Origin: Cryptomeria japonica
Taxonomy: Eukaryota > Streptophyta > Pinopsida > Cupressales > Cupressaceae
Direction: 5' to 3'
Assembly (NCBI RefSeq): GCF_030272615.1
Contig: NC_081407.1
Location: 374,839,018 to 374,903,017 of the forward strand
DNA length: 64,000 nucleotides
The position numbers and the translations under genes were made by a program. Of this stretch, positions 44,910-57,322 are shown one piece after another. Position 1 is the stretch's first letter. Each line of letters starts with the position of its first letter. The notes below the pieces were generated by a model. The model saw nothing but the letters and a program-made list of their open reading frames with translations. It was not told where the DNA came from and ran no database searches.

Positions 44910-44972
<63 letters not shown>
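44910..44972. repeat. (TA)n-(TG)n compound microsatellite
   Basis: About 16 TA units (44910-44941), then about 15 TG units. The LTR of the next element starts TGTGGG at 44971, so the boundary merges with the TG run. Confidence 0.95.
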
Positions 44973-44976
<4 letters not shown>

Positions 44977-46191
44977 AAAAAAGGTGAATGATGGATCAAG
45001 AGGAAAACTACCCTTTCCCTCCAAGGAGAGATGAGAGTTTTACTATTGATTACCCTTCAAACACTTTTCACCAAGTTACATTCGGAAGAGGAGAGGAAGA
45101 TTCACTAGATTCAACCTTCAAGGATGAAGATTGAATTATGAATGAAATAGGAATGATAAGTTGATCCCCTCTTCCTTATTTGAAATGGAAAGGAATTGAT
45201 TGAACTATGCAGTGCAAAAGTGACAAAGAACTAATTATAACTTGAGATCGAAATATGGGATGAATTTGTGCACCTGGATCTGGTCGTAATATGTCGAGAT
45301 GAAGTCACCCTACGAATTTGAGGAAAAGTTGTCCAGACCATGGCGGGAATGTACATGGTCCTCCGAAAAATCTGCGAAATGAAAAAGGTTTTTCCGCCTT
45401 TGCAAATGGAGCTCGAATCTGATAGTACAGTTGCGCACCTACAACCTACACACAGAAAAGAGAGGAAAATGGGTTGGGATTGGGGGTTTTCCTTTAGGTC
45501 AAACCCTAGTTTTGGAATTAACCAAGTAATGAAAGAAAGTACTTGCAAGTAGATGTAAATGAAAGACTGAATTGTAAATCACCTCAAGGGAGGTTAGGGT
45601 AGCAATGTTGATAGAAATGCTTGTGTGGAATTGAATATTGTAATCAATCTCCTCTTCAATGGTTGAATCCTTGACTTGAATGCAACACCTAACAAGGGAG
45701 ACTTGAGAATGCTCAATGCTGGAAAAGAATGCTTGAATTCTCTTGAATGCTCGATTGCTTATTCAATTTCCCCTTATCCAAACTTCACTTGTGCAAATGA
45801 GAGGATGAATCCCCCTTAAATACATGTTAGTGGATTTGATTTTCATCATGGGCTGACATCGGGGGAGTTTCTCGCCCGACGCACAACCAACAATGTGTGC
45901 ACATGAAAGGTCCTGCCCCAAAATAAGGCAGGGACAGGGGCACCATGCCCCTATCCTAGGAGGAAAAGGGCATCATTACCCTTTCCTAGGGGGGGCAGTG
46001 GTGCCACGCCCCTGTCCTACCCCTTTCTCCAGGGTAGAGTGTGGACACGGTGGTGCATAGGCCAAGAAAGAAGTTGTTTATGAGGGTTGAGAAATCTTTG
46101 GTCTCCGATCAGGCTAGAGGATTCGATCTCGCGTGCATGAGGACCCTAATGCAATAAAAAATTGCCAAGGTTGCAATTTTATGACACTACA
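44971..46191 (-). repeat. 3' LTR of the non-autonomous gypsy element
   Basis: 1221 bp, plus-strand ends TGTGGGAAAA and TGACACTACA. It pairs with 51522-52631 joined to 58484-58602. Open frames inside it (for example 45231-45548) also occur in the other LTR and are not genes. Confidence 0.85.
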
Positions 46192-46206
46192 TTTATCCCC
46201 CACTTT
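46192..46206 (-). other. Polypurine tract of the gypsy element
   Basis: On the minus strand AAAGTGGGGGATAAA directly precedes the LTR at 46191. It is the plus-strand primer site and confirms the orientation. Confidence 0.75.
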
Positions 46207-47975
46207 AGTAGGAGTATAAGCGTACACCAATACTGCCGGTAAAGTACAAGGAAAGAGGATTGAAAGACTTTTACCACGTCAAGGAGGCAAGATGTGCCAA
46301 GCCACCAGTGGAATTAGGATGTTATGACTTTGATTGACAAAGTAAAAGGGAAGATAAAGAAGGAAAGAACCATGACTGCAAGTAGAAAAGTTCCCCTTAC
46401 TATGAGTCATGAAAGCAAGAATACTAAAGATTACAAAGAAAAACAAAGTTCACTAAGTAATTCTAAGTATCAAAAAGGAAAATATGAGTGGAGTGTATGC
46501 CCCCACGTTAAAGAGACCGCGTGTGCCTTATTGGGAGCGATTGATTTAAGGCAGATACACCCAAGAGAGAAAGAAGAGATGGAGCATATTATCGCAAGGA
46601 TTTAGCCCCCTATCGAGGAATAAACCCAAGGATAATGGACATAAAACATGAGGTAGTGTCGCTTTCCTCAGGGTTAGTATGCTATATGATAACTCATGTA
46701 TATCATGTATGTATATGTGCATATAATAATCGTCATTCCCCAAAGAAGGACACTACCTTAGAAGAAAAGGAAGAGAGAGGATGTCTTTTGAGTCAACATG
46801 AAAGAGACCAAGAAAAGATCTCAATTATTTGCATTGTCTCCAAGTAGACATTTAGGGAACAATAGAAGAACAGGGATACACATAGAAGAATGGTCACAAA
46901 AGAACAAGAAAGGAGAGAAAGAGAAGATCTACAATGCTAATATTGAATCTAGCACAACATCCGCCTCCCGATCTTGCTGATCACTATTTCGGGAAGGCGA
47001 GAAACACATCAGAGGAGAAACATCGAGCATAGTAGATGGATATATCACAAGATCCAACCAAGGACTATGCTCATGTTGTAAGTCACTTTGTTCGATCGTA
47101 GGAGCTAGGATTAAGGTTTGTAAAAACTCAGTTGATAAATGCTTATCCTATCAACATATTCATACTCATTGTTAGAAGCATTAGGAGCTGTATTTACATT
47201 ATGAATAACATTTTCACCCATTTCTTCATCAAAGTTTAGAGAAAGAGGACCAAGAACATTAATAGGAGTAAAATCATCACATGTTTTGTGCAACATATGA
47301 TTTGGAGATGTTGGTTGAACATCTTGCTTAGGAGAAAAGAGAATCATGTCAACTATTGGAGTCTGAGGAGATTGAATATTTTGAGGGAAAGATTCACGAG
47401 CTCGAACACGTCATCTTCATCGGCGTTCTCTCGCACAATGATTCCATCAAGTCTTAGTAGAAGGTTGAGAAGGAAGAGGAATATTTGAACAAGTAGGAAT
47501 GTTTCTCTCCTTGATAGTGGAAGGTTTAGGTTGAGGTCTTTTTGGTTGAACAAGAGGAGAATCAGACCTCTTCTCTCAATAAGAGGAAGGAGGTGGAACT
47601 GTGCCATAGAAAGGAGGAATATTAGGTGTAGGAAGGAGATCAGGTCCATCATGAGGAGGAGGTATAGGTCTAACCTTAGGAAGAATATTGTTGTTCTCCT
47701 TAAGAGAAGGTAAAGTCACATCCATAGGTATAGGTTGACGATCTTCCTTAGGAGGGAGATTAGTTCTATCCATGAGGGGAAGAACCTCATCTTGAAAAAT
47801 ATTAGAAATGTTAAGTGTTGGAGATCTAGGTTGACTTAAGGAAAATATCATATCCTTATTCCATTTTTGATAAGATTGACAAAGAGCATCACTCCATGAT
47901 GGAAGAGATTGAAATTGCTTAGGCCAAAAGAAATCAATAGGAACACCAGGGCTTCTTTCGGATGGACAAAATAAG
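46207..47975 (-). other. Interior between polypurine tract and protease-like block, no pol seen
   Basis: In autonomous gypsy elements this position holds reverse transcriptase, RNase H and integrase, needing about 3 kb. Here only 1.8 kb remains, without their motifs. Minus-strand open stretches such as 47576-48040 are Pro/Leu/Ser-rich (PPKEDRQPIPMDVTLPSL) and look like the linker after protease. Confidence 0.55.
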
Positions 47976-48611
47976 CTATGGTTCACGGTTAGAATTTCTC
48001 CATTGTGAGGAAATTTCAGACACGTGGATTGGAGAAGCAATATCCTTCATAGAAGATAGCCAAGGATAGCCCAACTTCACACATAATTTCTCAGAAGATG
48101 GTATGATAACAAAGTCAACATCCATGGATTTAGTATGAAATTCAACAGGAAGGGTGATAGAACCAATGGTAGGACAAGAAAAGCCATCAAATAACTTCAC
48201 AACCACATTAGAGGCATCATATATTGGTTTATGCAATCGTAAAGTGAAAAGATACTCTTCAGTTATGACATTAACCTTGCAAGAGGGATCAATAAGGGCA
48301 CCATGGAAAGAGATATCCTTAGCCTTCACAACTATGTATAAAGGGCCATCGGGTGCTCTAATGGTCTCACTAGGGTCAAATGTAACACAAGGATCCTTAG
48401 GCGTATCTTGTATTTCTACCATATTAACCAAGTTTGGAGCCATAGAGGTGAATTCTTCAGAAGAGAGAGAATTAGGCACAATCTCAATAACGTTAGAGGT
48501 ATGAGAAGGCAAGGGATCAGTGAAAATATTAAGATTTTGATTAGGAGGAGTTACTGATTTATTCCCTTTATCATTCACACCTGCCATAGATATAGTATTA
48601 TTATCAATCAA
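47976..48611 (-). CDS. Gypsy protease-like block
   Basis: Open block of 211 residues. ISFHGALIDPSCKVNVITEEY has the layout of a retropepsin active site (usual LIDSGS..N), followed by GSITLPVEFHTKSMDVDFVI and LGYPWLSSM in place of LGRPWL. The family is known to use this domain to process Gag. It lies just downstream of gag on the same strand. Confidence 0.65.
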   Translation of the reverse strand: MIDNNTISMAGVNDKGNKSVTPPNQNLNIFTDPLPSHTSNVIEIVPNSLSSEEFTSMAPNLVNMVEIQDTPKDPCVTFDPSETIRAPDGPLYIVVKAKDISFHGALIDPSCKVNVITEEYLFTLRLHKPIYDASNVVVKLFDGFSCPTIGSITLPVEFHTKSMDVDFVIIPSSEKLCVKLGYPWLSSMKDIASPIHVSEISSQWRNSNREP

Positions 48612-48761
48612 GTCTTAAATCTTATTCTTCAATGCGAAACATTTCTCATTATCATGACTAGGATGACGATGAAATTGGCAAAAGGAATTGTTATCAAAAT
48701 AAGGGGATGCAAGTTTTGAAGGATCAATTTGTTTTATAGGAGGAAGTTTGATAAAATTTAT

Positions 48762-50438
48762 TTACAACAATTGAGACATAGTACTAAATAAAGATTCATT
48801 CAAAGGAGTAAACTGTCTTTCTCTTTGGAAAAATTTAGAAATAGGAGGCACACTTGTTGTAGCATTCACATTATGGCTGTTGATTGTATCATTGAACTTG
48901 ATGAAGCTTTTTGTTGGTTTGAACTTCACAAACGGTTCTTGAACACTCTCCCCCTTATAACTTGGAGTCATAGGAGTGGATTTCTCCATTTGACTCACAA
49001 CCAGTTGATAATTGTGGAGTGTTGTGCACAACTGCGGAAAGGAAGTAAACTCAGATAAAAGAAACTTCTCCCTAATATATTTTTGTAAATTAGAAATGAA
49101 AATTCTTTGAATATCATTATCAGGTACATGAAAATAAATTTGAGCACACAAATGCTTATATCTACCAATGAAATTAGTCACTTTTTCTTTAACACCTTGT
49201 TTACAATGCATTAAATCAGTCAAAGTAATTTTAGGACCAATGTTGTTTTGAAATTGTTGGATGAAAGCATTTGCCAGTTGTTGAAAAGAAGTTATGGAAT
49301 AAGAAGGCAAAGAGAAATACCATTGTAAAGCCTTATCTCTTAGTGTTCTTGTAAACAATTTTGCAAGCAATCTTTGATCATAAGCAAAATCAGTACACAA
49401 GGTTTGAAATATTTTGACATGCATAAGAGGATCACCTTTTCCATTATAGAGTTCCAATTGAGGGATCTCAACATGTTTGGGTGGCACAAATTTAACAATA
49501 TCAAGAGAAAGTGGGCTCACAACGTCAAAGGTGGGCACACTAAACTTGGATTGACTCATAGAAGCAATTTGTTGTTGTAAGGAAGACACAGTTTGAGCAA
49601 GATTGTTAATTGTCATTTCGGTGGAAGAATTGATGTTAGACATAGTTGATTGAGAAGGTGGTGTGATGTTATTGAAAGAAGGCATGAACTGAGAATAAGG
49701 TGGTGGGACATTATGATAAGTAGGCATGGGTGATGATTGGGTAGGAAAAGGGACACTTAAAGGAGGAACAAAGTTATTGAAGGAATGGCCCCATTGTGTC
49801 ACATTGATTTGCTGAGGAATAGTAGGAATACTTATGGAAGACATAGGTAAAGATGGAAGATTAAACGAAGAAGAGGGATTGCCCCCATGAATAATGTTTG
49901 TAGGAATGGCATTTTGAATTGATGCAGCCATGATATTGGAGGTAAAATTAGGAATACTAGTCATAAGAGTAGTCAAAGGAATAGAAGGATCAACTTGTGT
50001 TGAAGGTTGTGAATAACCTAGGGTTTTGGAAAAACTCTTGATAGGCATGACATTAGAATCAACAATATGTGCAATCCCATGCAATATATCAATTCCAATC
50101 TTATCACTTTGAATCATGCTCTTAAGGCCTTCAATTAATGGAAGAGATTCACTATTAGGGTATTCTTGGGATATCCATTTTTGAAAGTTATCAAATTGAT
50201 TGTCCAATGTGGAAAGTTGATCTAAAGAAACCCTAGTTAAAGCTTCTTCTTCATCATGCGATTCATCAATGGGGTGAATAGGCACATGATTAGGATGGGA
50301 AGAATTAGCATGATACTCATTTAAGAAGTCACCCAAATTAGGCTCCATCTCCTCGGTAATTAAATCTTGAGAAGCCTTAATTCTAATGCTTTCTCTAACA
50401 GGGATAGGATAGGTATGACTAATAGTGGTAAAACTCAT
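48762..50438 (-). CDS. Gypsy gag
   Basis: Open block of 558 residues starting MSFTTISHTYPIPVRESIRI. The first 300 residues are acidic then Pro/Ser/Asn-rich. From about residue 325 comes the gag (capsid) domain: ELYNGKGDPLMHVKIFQTL, LLAKLFTRTLRDKALQWYF, FQQLANAFIQQFQNNIG, LMHCKQGVKEKVTNFIGRY, ending near VVSQMEK. Gag would assemble particles, here most likely with enzymes borrowed from an autonomous relative. Confidence 0.88.
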   Translation of the reverse strand: MSFTTISHTYPIPVRESIRIKASQDLITEEMEPNLGDFLNEYHANSSHPNHVPIHPIDESHDEEEALTRVSLDQLSTLDNQFDNFQKWISQEYPNSESLPLIEGLKSMIQSDKIGIDILHGIAHIVDSNVMPIKSFSKTLGYSQPSTQVDPSIPLTTLMTSIPNFTSNIMAASIQNAIPTNIIHGGNPSSSFNLPSLPMSSISIPTIPQQINVTQWGHSFNNFVPPLSVPFPTQSSPMPTYHNVPPPYSQFMPSFNNITPPSQSTMSNINSSTEMTINNLAQTVSSLQQQIASMSQSKFSVPTFDVVSPLSLDIVKFVPPKHVEIPQLELYNGKGDPLMHVKIFQTLCTDFAYDQRLLAKLFTRTLRDKALQWYFSLPSYSITSFQQLANAFIQQFQNNIGPKITLTDLMHCKQGVKEKVTNFIGRYKHLCAQIYFHVPDNDIQRIFISNLQKYIREKFLLSEFTSFPQLCTTLHNYQLVVSQMEKSTPMTPSYKGESVQEPFVKFKPTKSFIKFNDTINSHNVNATTSVPPISKFFQRERQFTPLNESLFSTMSQLL

Positions 50439-51521
50439 GCACTAGAGGGAAAATTTGAATTTTGAATTTTGGAACAAAGCTTACAAAATTGATTAATGCA
50501 AAATTTAAGAAAATAATGATTTCACAATTTGAAATTTGTTGGAAGAAGAGGATGACACAATTTCCAAAAAATGAAAGGAAACTGGAATTTTAAAATTAGG
50601 GCCAAAATTTTTTAAATCAGGACAAACTATAATTAACCTCTTAATTTTAAATTTTTTCTTGAAATTTGAAATGTTGAATTCTGGAGGTATTTCTGATTCT
50701 AGAGGGATAAAAAATTGACAAAATCAGCTAATCTTCTGGATTTAGGCTATTAAATACAGTCACAACAATCTCTCAAAATTTCAAGAAAAAAATCGAGGAC
50801 CGTGGCAGGAACGCACATGGTCCAACCAACTTTAAAAAAAAAATTCAGGGATGAATATTACGATGATTTCAAAGCTAACCCCCCAAAAATGATGAATTTT
50901 ACAACCTCTAGATGGGTGAAATGAAGTGCAAATGTAAAAATAAGACCCTATTAGGGTTTTGAAGAAAAAAAAGGAATTGAATTGCAATTTTGAAAAAGGT
51001 CAAACATAATGGATAGGGACACCCTAGAAAATGTGTAGAAATCTAAATTGAAATGAAATTGATTTGAAATTTGCACAAGATCCAATTAATTTTGAAAATT
51101 AGGGTTTTATGACCTAACCACTTAATTTTAAAATTTGATTTTTGGGAAAAGGGGGGGAAATTGAAAATTTGAATTGTAGGATTGAAGACAAATTTGAGAA
51201 CAATCTGAAATTTAAAAAATTAAATGGAAATCCAATTTTTGCATGAGTACAAGATGATTTTTGAAAAATTAGGGTTTTAACAAGTAACCTCTTAATTTTG
51301 TAAATTTGATTTGCAAATTGAACAAGACAATGAAGAAATTGAAATTGATAAACAAAACAATTTTTCAGATCTAAGATAACCACAAGTTCAATTTTAATTT
51401 TAAAAACTAGGGTTTTTAATGATTGAACCACTAAGTTTGCAAAAAAATGAAACTTGTAAATGAAAATATGCTATTTTTTTCAAAGGAAAGCATGAAAGGC
51501 GTTGGGTTCACAAAAATGTAA
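50439..51521 (-). other. Leader of the gypsy element between 5' LTR and gag
   Basis: About 1.1 kb, no coding frame of note. It is A-rich on the plus strand, with repeated AATTAGGGTTTT- and AATTTGAAATTTG-like words. A tRNA-like primer site should lie next to 51521; on the minus strand TGTGAACCCAACGCC is near there, but I cannot assign it to a tRNA. Confidence 0.5.
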
Positions 51522-52631
51522 TGTGGGAAAAAAGGTGAATGGTGGATCAAGAGGAAAACTACCCTTTCCCTCCAAAGAGAGATGAGGGTTTCACTATTGA
51601 TTACCCTTCAAAAACTTTTCACCAAGTTACAATCAGAAGAGGAGAGGAATATTCACTAGATTCAACCTTCAAGGATGAAGATTGAATTCTGAATGAAATA
51701 GGAATGATAAGTTGATCCCCTCTTCCTTATTTGAAATGGAAAGGAATTGATTGAACTATGTAGTGCAAAAGTGACAAAGAACTGATTATAATATGAGATC
51801 GGAATATGGGATGATGTTGTGCACCTGGATCTGGCCGTAATAGGTTGAGACGAAGTCGCCCTGCGAATTTGAGGAAAAGTTTCTCGGACCGTGGTGAGAA
51901 TGTACATGATCCTCCAAAAAATCTGCAAAATGAAACTGGTCTTTCCACCTCTGCAAATTGAGCCCGAATTTGAAAGTACAGCTACGCACCTGCAACCTAC
52001 ACACAGAAAAAAGAGGAAAATGGGTTGGGATTGGGGGTTTACCTTTAGGTCAAACCCCAATTTTGGAATTAACCAAGTAATGAAAGAAAGTACTTGCAAG
52101 TAGATGTAAATGAAAGACTGAATTGTGAATCATCTCAAGGGAGGTTGGGGTAGCAAGGTTGATAGAAATGCTTGTGTGGAATTGAAGGTTGTAATCAATC
52201 TCCTCTTCAATGATTGAATCCTTGACTTGAATGCAACACCTAGCCTTGAAGGAATACTTGAGAATCCTCAATACTGGAAAAGAATGCTTGAATGCTCTTG
52301 AATTTTCGATCGCTTATGAAACTTCCCCTTATCCATCCTTCACTTGTGCAAATGAGAGGATGAATGCCCCTTAAATACATGTTATTGGATTTGATTTTTG
52401 TCACAGGTTGACATTGGGGGAGTTTCCCGCCCAATGCACAACCAACAATGCATGCACAGGAAAGATCCTGCCCCAAAATAGGGCAGGAACATGGGTGCCA
52501 TGCCTCTTTCCTAGGAGGACAGGGAACCACGCCCCTTTCCTAGGGGGGACACTAGCGCCACGCCCCTATCCTACCCCTTTCTCTAGGGAAAAGTTCAGAC
52601 AGGGTGGTGCGGAGGCCAAGAAAGAAGTTGT
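51522..52631 (-). repeat. 5' LTR of the gypsy element, left piece
   Basis: Starts TGTGGGAAAAAAGG and follows the left LTR base by base with about one difference in ten to twenty. It stops at AAAGAAGTTGT, where the copia-type element begins, and resumes at 58484 with TTTCTGAGGGTTGAG up to TATGACACTACA (58602). Confidence 0.85.
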
Positions 52632-53538
52632 TGTTGGCAATTGACACTCATTGGATTCATTTTGTTGTCATTGATGGCAACAAGATTGGATGGAAGTCAT
52701 ATACCAACACTAGGAGGCATATACCAGTAGACACTGACATTGGAGTAACTAGGATTACATCGGCACCGACATCAGTACTTGAAGGAAGCCGACATCAAGA
52801 AGGATTTATTTTGTAAATCATTTTGTAATAATTGTCGAGGCCGACATTGAATAACTTTTGTAATACATTGTAAGCTGACATAAGGCATATGTTTGTAATG
52901 GGTATATAGGTCACTTTGCTAGGTCATTTTGAATATGATATGTGATATAGGATGCAACATAAGTGAGATAGAATATAGCAGAATTGCATAATGTGAAGTA
53001 TATGTATGTAAATCATTTGTATGCGAATGTCATATCATGCAATGATTTATAGATAGTTTGGGAAGCATTCTTGGAGGAGAAAAGATACCGGTAGTAGTGT
53101 TCAATGTTTATGAACTGGTACAGAGCATAGCTATAACCAGAACTCTATTTGGCATAGCAGATGCATTTTGTGAGTTCATTTTCATTGTTTTACTTCAGCA
53201 AAAGCTTGTAGTCAATGAGGCTCTTTAGTGATGAGCAGTGTGCTCTAGGCAGTGTGCCTTCCTGCAAGTGCAGGCCCCCATTATATGTAATATCCTTTCA
53301 TATGGTGAGTGAATTGATATTATGGGTCACAAATCCCACTGTGGTTTTTCCTCTTTGAGGTTTTCCACGTATAAATTCTCTGTGTTATGATGTTCATTAA
53401 TGTGGATGGTTTGTTTTCTTCAAGTTATATGTTTATTTGTTTACCGGTTTATATGTGTTTGGTATAAAGGCATAAAATCTTATTTTACCTGTAGAACACT
53501 GATTCACCCCCCCCTCTCAGTGTTCTTGGATCATAGCA
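52632..53538 (+). repeat. 5' LTR of the pol-less copia-type element
   Basis: 907 bp, TGTTGGCAATTGAC...GGATCATAGCA. It carries GTGGTTTTTCCTCTTTGAGG and TGATTCACCCCCCCCTCTCA near its 3' end, the landmarks shared by copia LTRs in this window. Confidence 0.88.
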
Positions 53539-53540
53539 AT

Positions 53541-53552
53541 TGGTATCAGAGC
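53541..53552 (+). other. Primer binding site (initiator Met tRNA)
   Basis: TGGTATCAGAGC two bases after the LTR, the standard copia PBS. It fixes the plus orientation. Confidence 0.9.
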
Positions 53553-53761
53553 CTCGTACCTTGAAAGAAGTTTAACAGCTTGAGGAAGATCTTGAAACCA
53601 AAATCTTTGAATGTGGCTATGGAGAAGCAACTTGAGATGGCTCTTGAGGTTTATGATGCTGAAAGGATGAAGAACTTCAATAAGAATTGAATTTTGCTAA
53701 TGAGTTCATTCTTATCATGCAAGAAAGGTTATCATCAACTCAAGCCAAGAGAAAATAACTT

Positions 53762-54001
53762 TTGCAAAACTCAGATGATGAGGAAAAGAATGCACTTAAG
53801 GAACAATATCAGAAATTAAGTCAAGCAAACATACTCATGAAGAATGAAATACAAGTTCTAACTATGAGGTTATCAAAAAATATTGAGGACAAAAAGAAGA
53901 AGGAAGATAATCTTGTTGTATCTCTGAAGAACAAATTTGATGAATGCGGTAGATTGACTCATGAGAATAATCTATTGAGAATTGATTTGGAACACTCCTG
54001 A
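53762..54001 (+). CDS. Gag coiled-coil segment of the pol-less copia-type element
   Basis: An open stretch of 79 residues, highly charged and helical (EEKNALKEQYQKLSQANIL, IEDKKKKEDNLVVSLKNKF), lies between the PBS and the zinc knuckles. Such coiled-coil stretches precede the knuckles in several copia Gag lineages. Confidence 0.5.
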   Translation: MQNSDDEEKNALKEQYQKLSQANILMKNEIQVLTMRLSKNIEDKKKKEDNLVVSLKNKFDECGRLTHENNLLRIDLEHS

Positions 54002-54260
54002 AACAATGAACAATAAATCGAAAGACAAATAACTACTCTAAGAGATGATCTAACTACTGCAAGTGAGTATAAAGAAAAATTCAGGATTAGTGCTGCATAG
54101 TTGGATGACTTATTGAAAAGACAAAGGTAGGTTGATGAATCTAGAGGACTTGGATTTCTACAAGGGGAAAGCTTTGATACTGCAAATGAAGATCAGACAA
54201 CTAGTATGTAGAACTCATCAGAACAAAGGAAACCGGTAAGGCAATCTAATGCTGATAAAT

Positions 54261-54604
54261 TCAATGGTAGATGTTTTGTTTGCAATAAATTTGGGCATAT
54301 GGCTAAACAATGTAGAAATAAAGCAAATCAAAACTATAATTATGTTCTCGGTCAATGCACAAATTGCAGGAAATATGGTCATAAATTAGAAGATTGAAGA
54401 ATGAATGTTAAATGTCATGCATGTGGAAAGTTTGGACATTTTTCTAATCATTGTAGGTCAAGGAATGACACCGGATTTATCAAAGCAATTCAGAAGAATA
54501 ATGTTACATGTTATGCATGCAAGAAAATAGGTCATATTGCTAAATACTGTAGAAGAAAGACTCAACCAGTTAGTAATGATAAAGATAATGAGAAAGAAAA
54601 GTAG
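54261..54604 (+). CDS. Gag zinc-knuckle array of the pol-less copia-type element
   Basis: Three complete CCHC knuckles are readable: CFVCNKFGHMAKQC, CHACGKFGHFSNHC and CYACKKIGHIAKYC, plus a partial one (CTNCRKYGH). They bind element RNA in the nucleocapsid. More than two knuckles is unusual for a plant copia Gag. Confidence 0.75.
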
Positions 54605-56806
54605 AAGGTAGATGGAATACAACAAGATCACACCAAGAGATGGGTTATAAAATCTAAAGAGCCTAGTGGAGATGGATCTACACCAGTAACTCCACCGATA
54701 GAACAGGGTATTCCTCCATGAGTAGAAAATTCCATCGGTAACGGAGGCATAAGCCTTAGGGCTGGCAAAGCAATTGCAAAATCCTGTATATTACCCCGAA
54801 GGAGATTTGAAGAGTTGTGTTCATCATTGATGAAGGATCATCCGACACAAAACTGTGAAATAGACATCCGTAGGGTTGTTTGTAAAGTATTTATTACAGA
54901 GAAAAAATAGGGTTTTATTCACTAATAAAAGGGGTAAGTGAATTGACTTTCACTCATTGAACATTCAAGCATTCAGAGCGAAGAAAAGGCAAATTTCAAG
55001 CGAATTAAGAGCGTGCAAAGGCATCGTGAAAGGATTTTGAGCAGTTATCTAAGAAGCACTCAATCTTCCCACTAGCATTCACTTTCAGGTATTCTTCGAA
55101 ATGGTATCTGGATCTTTAGATCCTACTTTCATTGCAAATCTCACCATTGTTGAAATCAAGGATAGGTTAAGGCCTGGATTCAAGGAGGTTCCTGAAATTG
55201 CTAAGAAAGAAGACTTTGCGGGAGCATTTTCTAGGGTTCTTGACGACGTGATGTATGTTGAAGAAATGAGGGCATACATTCACTGCACCCTGGAGGATCT
55301 AGGCACAAAGGACATCAAAAGCATGTATCAATCTGTGATACTAGGAGACTCCAGAACCATGAAACCATAATTTAAAGCAATTGAGGATCTAGGGTTAACC
55401 GATATTCTGTACATACCAGAATTCAAGGATGAAGTCATCAGATACGTTTTGAGCAGGGTTAAAAATCTAATGAGGATACTTATGAACCTCTAGCTTTCAA
55501 ATGACTTCATCCTTTGAAGTCATCAGATACGTTTTGAGTTCAAGGACAATAAACCTCTAGCTTTCAGAAGGGTACAAAGGAAGAAAGTAGATAAACCACT
55601 AGTAGAGCAGAAGAAGGCAGAGCCTAGGAGGAAACTTATTAGAAAGGCAAGTAAACCGACTACACCTCCACCTTTGACAAGGAAATGTATACAAAAGAGG
55701 AATTGGTCACATCCACTCTGACAACCACATGAAAAAAGAAGAAGAGTGATGACACTGAGTCTGGTAAGACTAAAATGACCTATGCTGAGCTAATTGATGA
55801 AATTACAAAAGATGGAATTTTGAAAAATGTATTTAAGTATTATGAAGATTTAGAAAAAAATGAGCAAATGAAATAGAAGAGGCTATTTTGTTACATATAG
55901 ACATTTATAAGAAAGTCTTATTAGAAATGTTAAAGGAGATACCTCTATCTTTGTATAATGAACTTTATGCAAGAAGACTTGACGTTGTCAAGAGGGATAG
56001 GGAGATTAAGGAAGTAGCACTTTTGGAAATGTATGGTTCAATAAACAACGAGGAAATGAAAAGATGCATATATGTTGCAAATAGAACAATTTTCAGTAGC
56101 AAACCCTGACAGATAAACCTTATGATGGGAAGAGTAAATGAGGTGATAAATGAGACTAGTAAGGGATGGACTAAATTATTCCAGAAGAATCTGTATTTTC
56201 TCACATCTCATGAAGAATTTGTTCAAGCTACATCTTCCACCATTCCCGAAAAATCAAAAGGGAAAGTTATTTTGGGTAGTTCAACTCCAATTTTGACTAA
56301 AACGATAGTAACTATAGATATAGAGACTCAACCATCAATAAAGGAAAGTGCATAGTCTGTACCGGCACAAGCTATTCTTGAGGAAGGAAATGTACATGAA
56401 ACTATAAATATTGTGGATAATACTCCACCGACAGTAATTGACATTGCACCAAGTGGTGAAGCCACTAGTGCAAGAGAGGTTGTAAAGGATAAGGTAAAGG
56501 AAAATGAATCTATACTAGCAGAGGTTTTGGAAATTGACACTTCTTAGGTTGAGAAGAAATCGGTCTCTAAGTTGAGTCCAACGGAATTGATGATGATGGC
56601 TACTCAGAAATTATTGAAGGAGGGTACTGCAGATAAGGGAATAATGGATCAATCAGTTTTAGTACTGCATAATTTAATCCCTGATTTATAGAATTGAGAA
56701 TGTAGCAAGCCCTTCCGGAAAGCTCAAAACTCTAATAGAGAACATTTCTAACAACTTTGAATCTTTGAGGTAGATTGCAGACCGACAGGCTTTAGAAAGA
56801 TTTACT
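54605..56806 (+). other. Unrecognised coding-like cargo in place of pol, first part
   Basis: Open stretches at 55101-55370 (MVSGSLDPTFIANLTIVEIK start), 55888-56109 and 56122-56355 are rich in Glu, Lys, Ile and Leu and look protein-coding by composition. None carries a protease, integrase, reverse transcriptase or RNase H motif. I cannot name the family. Confidence 0.45.
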
Positions 56807-57322
56807 ATGGCTAAGAAAGCCGCCTTTGACCAGATCATAGAAACAAAGAAGAAGAAAATTGAAGCTAAACTCATTCTTATTGAGAATTGTTTGAAAAAAG
56901 GTACAAATATCTACAGGGTCTGTTGCAACATAGGAATTCTTAGAAAAAATGTAGATAGCAGTTTAAAGAAGTTACATGATAAGATAGCTAACATTGCTAA
57001 TTATTTTGATGGATTAACCACACTAACCACATCTATTTATGGACAAATTTTATCCTTGGAGAACCAAATTTTTTCTTTTGAGAAGGAGAGAGATAAATTC
57101 ATTTGGAGAGCAAGAAGTCTTAGAGGACTAGTGAGTCCTAGATTGGATTCACTGAATGTACATAAAAGAGAGTGCATGGACATGATTGCTAAACCCACAC
57201 CGACAAAAGTCGAAGAGAAGAAAACACTTGCCCACTTACTAAGTGGACTGGCATCCATATCCGACACCTTCAAAATTGACTGGGATACATATCTTCAGTT
57301 GTTGGATAAGGCTTACCTTTAA
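56807..57322 (+). CDS. Unrecognised coiled-coil-like block at the end of the cargo
   Basis: The longest open block of the cargo, 171 residues. It is highly helical and charged: KKKIEAKLILIENCLKKG, a heptad-like LKKLHDKIANIANYFDGL, then SLENQIFSFEKERDKFIWRA. It ends DTYLQLLDKAYL, 270 bp before the polypurine tract. It resembles neither copia pol nor a known envelope. It might be a captured host gene fragment or a lineage-specific second ORF; both are guesses. Confidence 0.5.
   Translation: MAKKAAFDQIIETKKKKIEAKLILIENCLKKGTNIYRVCCNIGILRKNVDSSLKKLHDKIANIANYFDGLTTLTTSIYGQILSLENQIFSFEKERDKFIWRARSLRGLVSPRLDSLNVHKRECMDMIAKPTPTKVEEKKTLAHLLSGLASISDTFKIDWDTYLQLLDKAYL

Noticed and set aside
45231-45552. 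Open frames on both strands, also present at 51662-52103
   Set aside because: They lie inside the two LTRs of the gypsy element, so their recurrence is explained by LTR duplication.
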